A DNA stretch of 15,985 nt. Origin: Synergistales bacterium Syner_01 (GTDB taxonomy: Bacteria > Synergistota > Synergistia > Synergistales > Aminobacteriaceae). Positions within the stretch are counted from its first letter, which is position 1. The number at the start of each line of letters is the position of its first letter. This document shows positions 13,677-15,985 of the stretch, in pieces. The stretch spans positions 1 to 15,985 of the forward strand of contig LVBO01000134.1 in NCBI GenBank assembly GCA_001604435.1, in the 5' to 3' direction. The notes beneath the pieces were generated by a model, which saw only the letters and a list, made by a program, of their open reading frames with translations, searched no databases and had not been told where the DNA came from. The translations under genes and the position numbers were made by a program.

Positions 13677-15449
13677 GTGAACGTGTTTGCGAATATGAAA
13701 ACCAAGGGGAAAATTCTCGTGCTTGTTCTTTTTATGGCGCTCCTGCTGGGTACGGTGGGGTACACCGGCTACTATTTCAATAACCGCAGCTCCGAAAGCC
13801 TCACCGAGGTGTATGAACAGAATCTGCTCCCCATCACCTGGCTTTTCGACGCGCTCGTTCATGGACAGGCGATTCAGAGCGACGTCGCGCAGATACTCCT
13901 GGCGCACGAAGCGAAGGTTCGCGAGGAGCTCGACGCCGATATAGCGCGACGGGTCGCGATCGTCGACGAGCGCTATGCCGGGTACGGAAAACTCCCTCTT
14001 GACGCCTTCGAGAAAGAGCATTTCGAACTCGCCCTGAAGTCGCTGGCAGACTATAGAGTCGCTTGGCGCAAGGCAAGGGATCTCGCGGTCGCCGACAGAG
14101 GGTACGAAGCGTATCAGACGTTCTCCAATGAAGTGACCCCGCTCTTTACCGCGTACCAGGCGGAGATTCGCTTGCTCGCGGAGTATGCGCAGAAGGGAGC
14201 GGGCGAGACGAATCAACGCAATGCGGCCGAGGCAATAACCGCCTTCCGGATTATCGCGGGAATCTCCGTCGGCGCGGTGCTGCTCGGCGCGCTGCTGGGT
14301 CTCTTTATCGCGTCGAGAATCTCCGGCGCTTTGAATCGTCTGAGGGCCGGCGTCGAGCAGTTCGCAACGGGCGACCTGACCGTGCGCTTTGACGCGAAGG
14401 GGAAGGACGAGACCGCCATGATGGCGCGTGCGCTTGCCGAGATGGCGGCGAAGCTGCGGAGCGCGATGCGGTCCATCGCCGGAGCGTCGGAGAAACTGGG
14501 GAGCAACGCCGAGGAGTTCTCCGCCCTCGCCGAGGAGTCGAACGCGGGCGTCGAGGAGTCGCGCGCCGGTGTCGACGACGTTTCTTCGCAGATGGAGAGC
14601 TTGGCCGCCGCATCCCAGGAGATCAACGCCTCCGTCGAGGAGGTGGCGAGCGGCGCCCAATCCTCCGCGCAGAAGGGAACCGAGATGGCGGGCGAGGTGG
14701 AGCGGGCGCGGCTCGCCGGCGAAGAGGGGACGAAGGCGGTCGAGAAGGTTGTCCGGAGCGTCGCGAAGGTCGCCGAGGACGCGAAGAAGTCGTCGCGGGA
14801 GGTCAAGAGCCTCGGAGACCGCGCGCGGGAGATTCAGAACTTCGTTGCGCAGATAGGCGGCATCGCCGACCAGACGAACCTGCTTGCGCTGAACGCCGCC
14901 ATCGAGGCCGCGCGGGCCGGTGAGGCGGGGCGGGGCTTCGCGGTGGTCGCCGAGGAAGTGCGCAAACTCGCCGAGGAGAGCAACGAGGCGGCGAAGAAGA
15001 TCGCGGAGCTGGCGTCGGGAATCACGAAGGATTTGGACAGCGTGGTCGCCTCTTCCGAGGGGAACGCGAAGGACTCGGTGGAGTCGAGCAAGCTTGCCGA
15101 GGAGACGCGGACGACGATCGAACGGATGATGGAGGGGCTGTCGCGCATTTCCATGGCGACGCAGGACCTGGCGGCGGTGTCCGAGGAGCAGGCGGCGTCG
15201 AGCGAGGAGATCGCGGGAGCGGTGCAGAACATCGCGTCGCGTGTGAGCGCGGCGGCCGCGTCGTCGGAGATGGTGCGGGGGCAGATGGCGGAGGTCGGCA
15301 CGTCGGCGGAGCGCGTCGCGCAGGGCTCGGAAGAGCTTGCGGGCCTTGCCGACGAACTGCGGAAGCTGGTCGGCGCGTTCAAGTTCGACGAGGAGGGCTG
15401 CGGTTCGAAGGGGTTGGTTCCGCTGAGGGCAAGCGCACGAAAAACATGA
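13677..15449 (+). CDS. Methyl-accepting chemotaxis protein
   Basis: A 590-residue transmembrane chemoreceptor. TM1 is about 12-33, a mostly helical extracytoplasmic sensor about 34-190 (four-helix-bundle type by appearance), and TM2 about 191-212. HAMP follows at about 213-266 (RISGALNRLRAGVEQFATGD then DETAMMARALAEMAAKLRS). The long cytoplasmic coiled coil carries the MCP hairpin tip at about 390-435: GGIADQTNLLALNAAIEAA, then GEAGRGFAVVAEEVRKLAEE, where CheA and CheW bind. Glu/Gln-Glu pairs flanking it are potential methylation sites. There is no C-terminal NWETF-like pentapeptide. Start: GTG 13677 has GAGGAG 8 nt upstream; ATG 13671 is too close to it, and an in-frame TTG at 13590 coincides with the -35 box. 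The gene lies after a strong terminator with its own promoter candidate. It may sense the acid sugar imported next door, but the sensor gives no ligand clue. Confidence 0.94.
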   Translation: MNVFANMKTKGKILVLVLFMALLLGTVGYTGYYFNNRSSESLTEVYEQNLLPITWLFDALVHGQAIQSDVAQILLAHEAKVREELDADIARRVAIVDERYAGYGKLPLDAFEKEHFELALKSLADYRVAWRKARDLAVADRGYEAYQTFSNEVTPLFTAYQAEIRLLAEYAQKGAGETNQRNAAEAITAFRIIAGISVGAVLLGALLGLFIASRISGALNRLRAGVEQFATGDLTVRFDAKGKDETAMMARALAEMAAKLRSAMRSIAGASEKLGSNAEEFSALAEESNAGVEESRAGVDDVSSQMESLAAASQEINASVEEVASGAQSSAQKGTEMAGEVERARLAGEEGTKAVEKVVRSVAKVAEDAKKSSREVKSLGDRAREIQNFVAQIGGIADQTNLLALNAAIEAARAGEAGRGFAVVAEEVRKLAEESNEAAKKIAELASGITKDLDSVVASSEGNAKDSVESSKLAEETRTTIERMMEGLSRISMATQDLAAVSEEQAASSEEIAGAVQNIASRVSAAAASSEMVRGQMAEVGTSAERVAQGSEELAGLADELRKLVGAFKFDEEGCGSKGLVPLRASARKT

Positions 15450-15457
15450 ATTTCGGA

Positions 15458-15502
15458 GAGACGGCGTCGCTCTCGTTCTTTTGAGAGAATATTCTCCGTC
15501 TC
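15458..15502 (+). terminator. Possible hairpin terminator after the chemoreceptor
   Basis: GAGACGG (15458-15464) pairs with CCGTCTC (15496-15502), and CTCTC (15470-15474) pairs with GAGAG (15483-15487) around an 8-nt loop. It begins 8 nt after the MCP stop. It lacks a following T-run, so it may be a 3' stabiliser instead of a terminator. Confidence 0.4.
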
Positions 15503-15542
15503 GAATGAAGTTCGATTAGCCCTTAATTCAATATCTCAGAAC

Positions 15543-15586
15543 GGCTCTCCCGCGCTTGAATCTCTCGGAGGGCCATTTTCTGGTTT
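15543..15586 (+). terminator. Second terminator-like hairpin downstream of the chemoreceptor
   Basis: GGCTCTCC (15543-15550) pairs with GGAGGGCC (15567-15574), one T-G wobble, over a 16-nt loop, then ATTTTCTGGTTT. The T content after the stem makes this the better terminator candidate of the two behind the MCP gene, although the loop is long. Confidence 0.4.
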
Positions 15587-15707
15587 AATGACGGTTCTCC
15601 CTTTGCGATGCGAGAACGTACAGCTCTTTCTTTGCCGAAAAAAGAAGGACCGGGGTAGACTCGAATATGAAATCAGATAAAAAATTGTCAATTCTCCTTG
15701 AGTAATC

Positions 15708-15754
15708 TTGCCGAAAGAGACGCTCTGTGGTAAAAAATACGTGAAGAACGTATT
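15708..15754 (+). promoter_or_regulatory. Promoter candidate with overlapping inverted repeat
   Basis: TTGCCG (15708-15713) and TAAAAA (15731-15736) are 17 nt apart. Directly at the expected transcription start lies a perfect inverted repeat, AATACGT (15736-15742) and ACGTATT (15748-15754), with a GAAGA spacer. The position suits an operator for a dimeric repressor or a 5' leader hairpin. The -10 box is weak, so the promoter is tentative, while the repeat is exact. Confidence 0.4.
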
Positions 15755-15777
15755 CGTATTCGGAGAGGAGTATCCCA

Positions 15778-15908
15778 TGAGCATCATCCCCGGCGTCGTC
15801 GACTACCGTCATGGCCAAAGCACACGGAATAGCGGCGTCATGTTCGGCGTACCGTTCTTGAACCGCTTGGTTGTTTTTTCATTTCGGGTTGCGAATCAGA
15901 GGTTGTGA
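15778..15908 (+). CDS. Small hypothetical ORF coupled to the next gene
   Basis: A 43-codon reading frame (opening MSIIPGVVDYRHGQSTRNSG) that I do not recognise. In its favour are a good ribosome binding site (GGAGAGGAG, 6 nt before ATG 15778) and a stop that shares one base with the ATG of the following gene (TGATG), suggesting coupled translation. Against it are its small size and an AT-rich second half ending near a GGTTGTTTTTT stretch that looks intergenic. It could be a real leader peptide, a remnant of a longer gene, or noise. No signal peptide or membrane helix is evident. Confidence 0.35.
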
Positions 15909-15985
15909 TGAGAGCGCACAAAATCGAAGTCGACGGAATCTCTCTCTACTCCGAATCGTTCGGTTCTCCCGCCGATCCGCCGATT
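15908..15985 (+). CDS. Probable alpha/beta hydrolase, N-terminal fragment (cut by window edge)
   Basis: The last 78 bases read as 26 codons, opening MRAHKIEVDGISLYSESFGS and continuing to PPI at the edge. The pattern of a short strand (KIEVDGISLYSESFG), then P-A-D-P-P-I leading into the next strand, is typical of the first residues of alpha/beta hydrolase fold enzymes, where a hydrophobic strand and the oxyanion-hole segment follow. No catalytic residue is inside the window, so the family call is tentative. AGAGG lies 5 nt before the ATG, and a GTG immediately before it in frame is an alternative start. Confidence 0.55.
   Translation, partial: MRAHKIEVDGISLYSESFGSPADPPI

Larger units (their letters stand above)
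15450..15777. other. AT-richer intergenic region with hairpins and a promoter candidate
   Basis: About 330 nt without a convincing gene, visibly lower in G+C than the flanks, especially 15655-15745. It holds the two hairpins listed separately, then a promoter candidate with an inverted repeat. A 12-codon ORF starts at ATG 15667 (MKSDKKLSILLE) and has no good ribosome binding site. An antisense ORF on the minus strand (15536-15787) has no ribosome binding site or family resemblance. Confidence 0.6.

Noticed and set aside
15667..15705. A 12-codon ORF (MKSDKKLSILLE) as an attenuator peptide
   Set aside because: There is no good ribosome binding site, no run of regulatory codons and no clear alternative hairpin pair.
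15536..15787. A minus-strand frame of 83 codons in the right-hand intergenic region
   Set aside because: It has no ribosome binding site, no family resemblance, and overlaps hairpins and a promoter candidate of the plus strand.

Overview
The window is a GC-rich bacterial segment (clearly above 55% G+C by eye) with strong AGGAGG-type ribosome binding sites, very short intergenic gaps and no RNA genes, insertion sequences or CRISPR array that I can see. Protein style (TRAP and TTT uptake systems side by side, a multi-domain hybrid kinase, an MCP, IclR control) would suit an anaerobic, acid- and peptide-using lineage such as Synergistota. That placement is inference from flavour only, not from a marker gene.

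Layout. (1) 1-2791, minus strand: a hybrid sensor histidine kinase, followed with a GTGA stop/start overlap by the first 42 codons of a response regulator that runs off the left edge. (2) 2792-3048: a divergent intergenic region with a promoter candidate for each direction. (3) 3049-13518, plus strand: a compact eleven-gene catabolic cluster: iclR-type regulator, dctQ, dctM, dctP (TRAP transporter), an RraA-fold aldolase-like gene, a zinc alcohol dehydrogenase, kduD (SDR), tctC, tctB, tctA (tripartite tricarboxylate transporter family) and a second zinc alcohol dehydrogenase paralogous to the first. A very strong hairpin terminator closes it at 13532-13585. (4) 13590-15449: a methyl-accepting chemotaxis protein with its own promoter candidate. 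(5) 15450-15985: an AT-richer region with two hairpins, a promoter candidate with an inverted repeat at its start, a tiny ORF, and the first 26 codons of a probable alpha/beta hydrolase cut by the right edge.

How it works together. KduD interconverts 2-dehydro-3-deoxy-gluconate and its 5-keto form. The two MDR dehydrogenases resemble the L-galactonate/L-idonate/sorbitol dehydrogenase type, the RraA-like protein carries the metal-binding G-X20-R-D signature of pyruvate-releasing aldolases, and the TRAP binding protein carries an ENN motif seen in sugar-acid binders. Together these suggest uptake and oxidation of a hexonate or uronate-like acid sugar, ending in retro-aldol cleavage, with the IclR protein as local regulator. 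The usual partners (KduI, KDG kinase, KDPG aldolase) are absent, and two unrelated high-affinity uptake systems sit in one operon. The exact substrate is therefore open, and this is the most interesting part of the window. Hairpins sit around both binding-protein genes, which would fit unequal expression of the periplasmic and membrane subunits.
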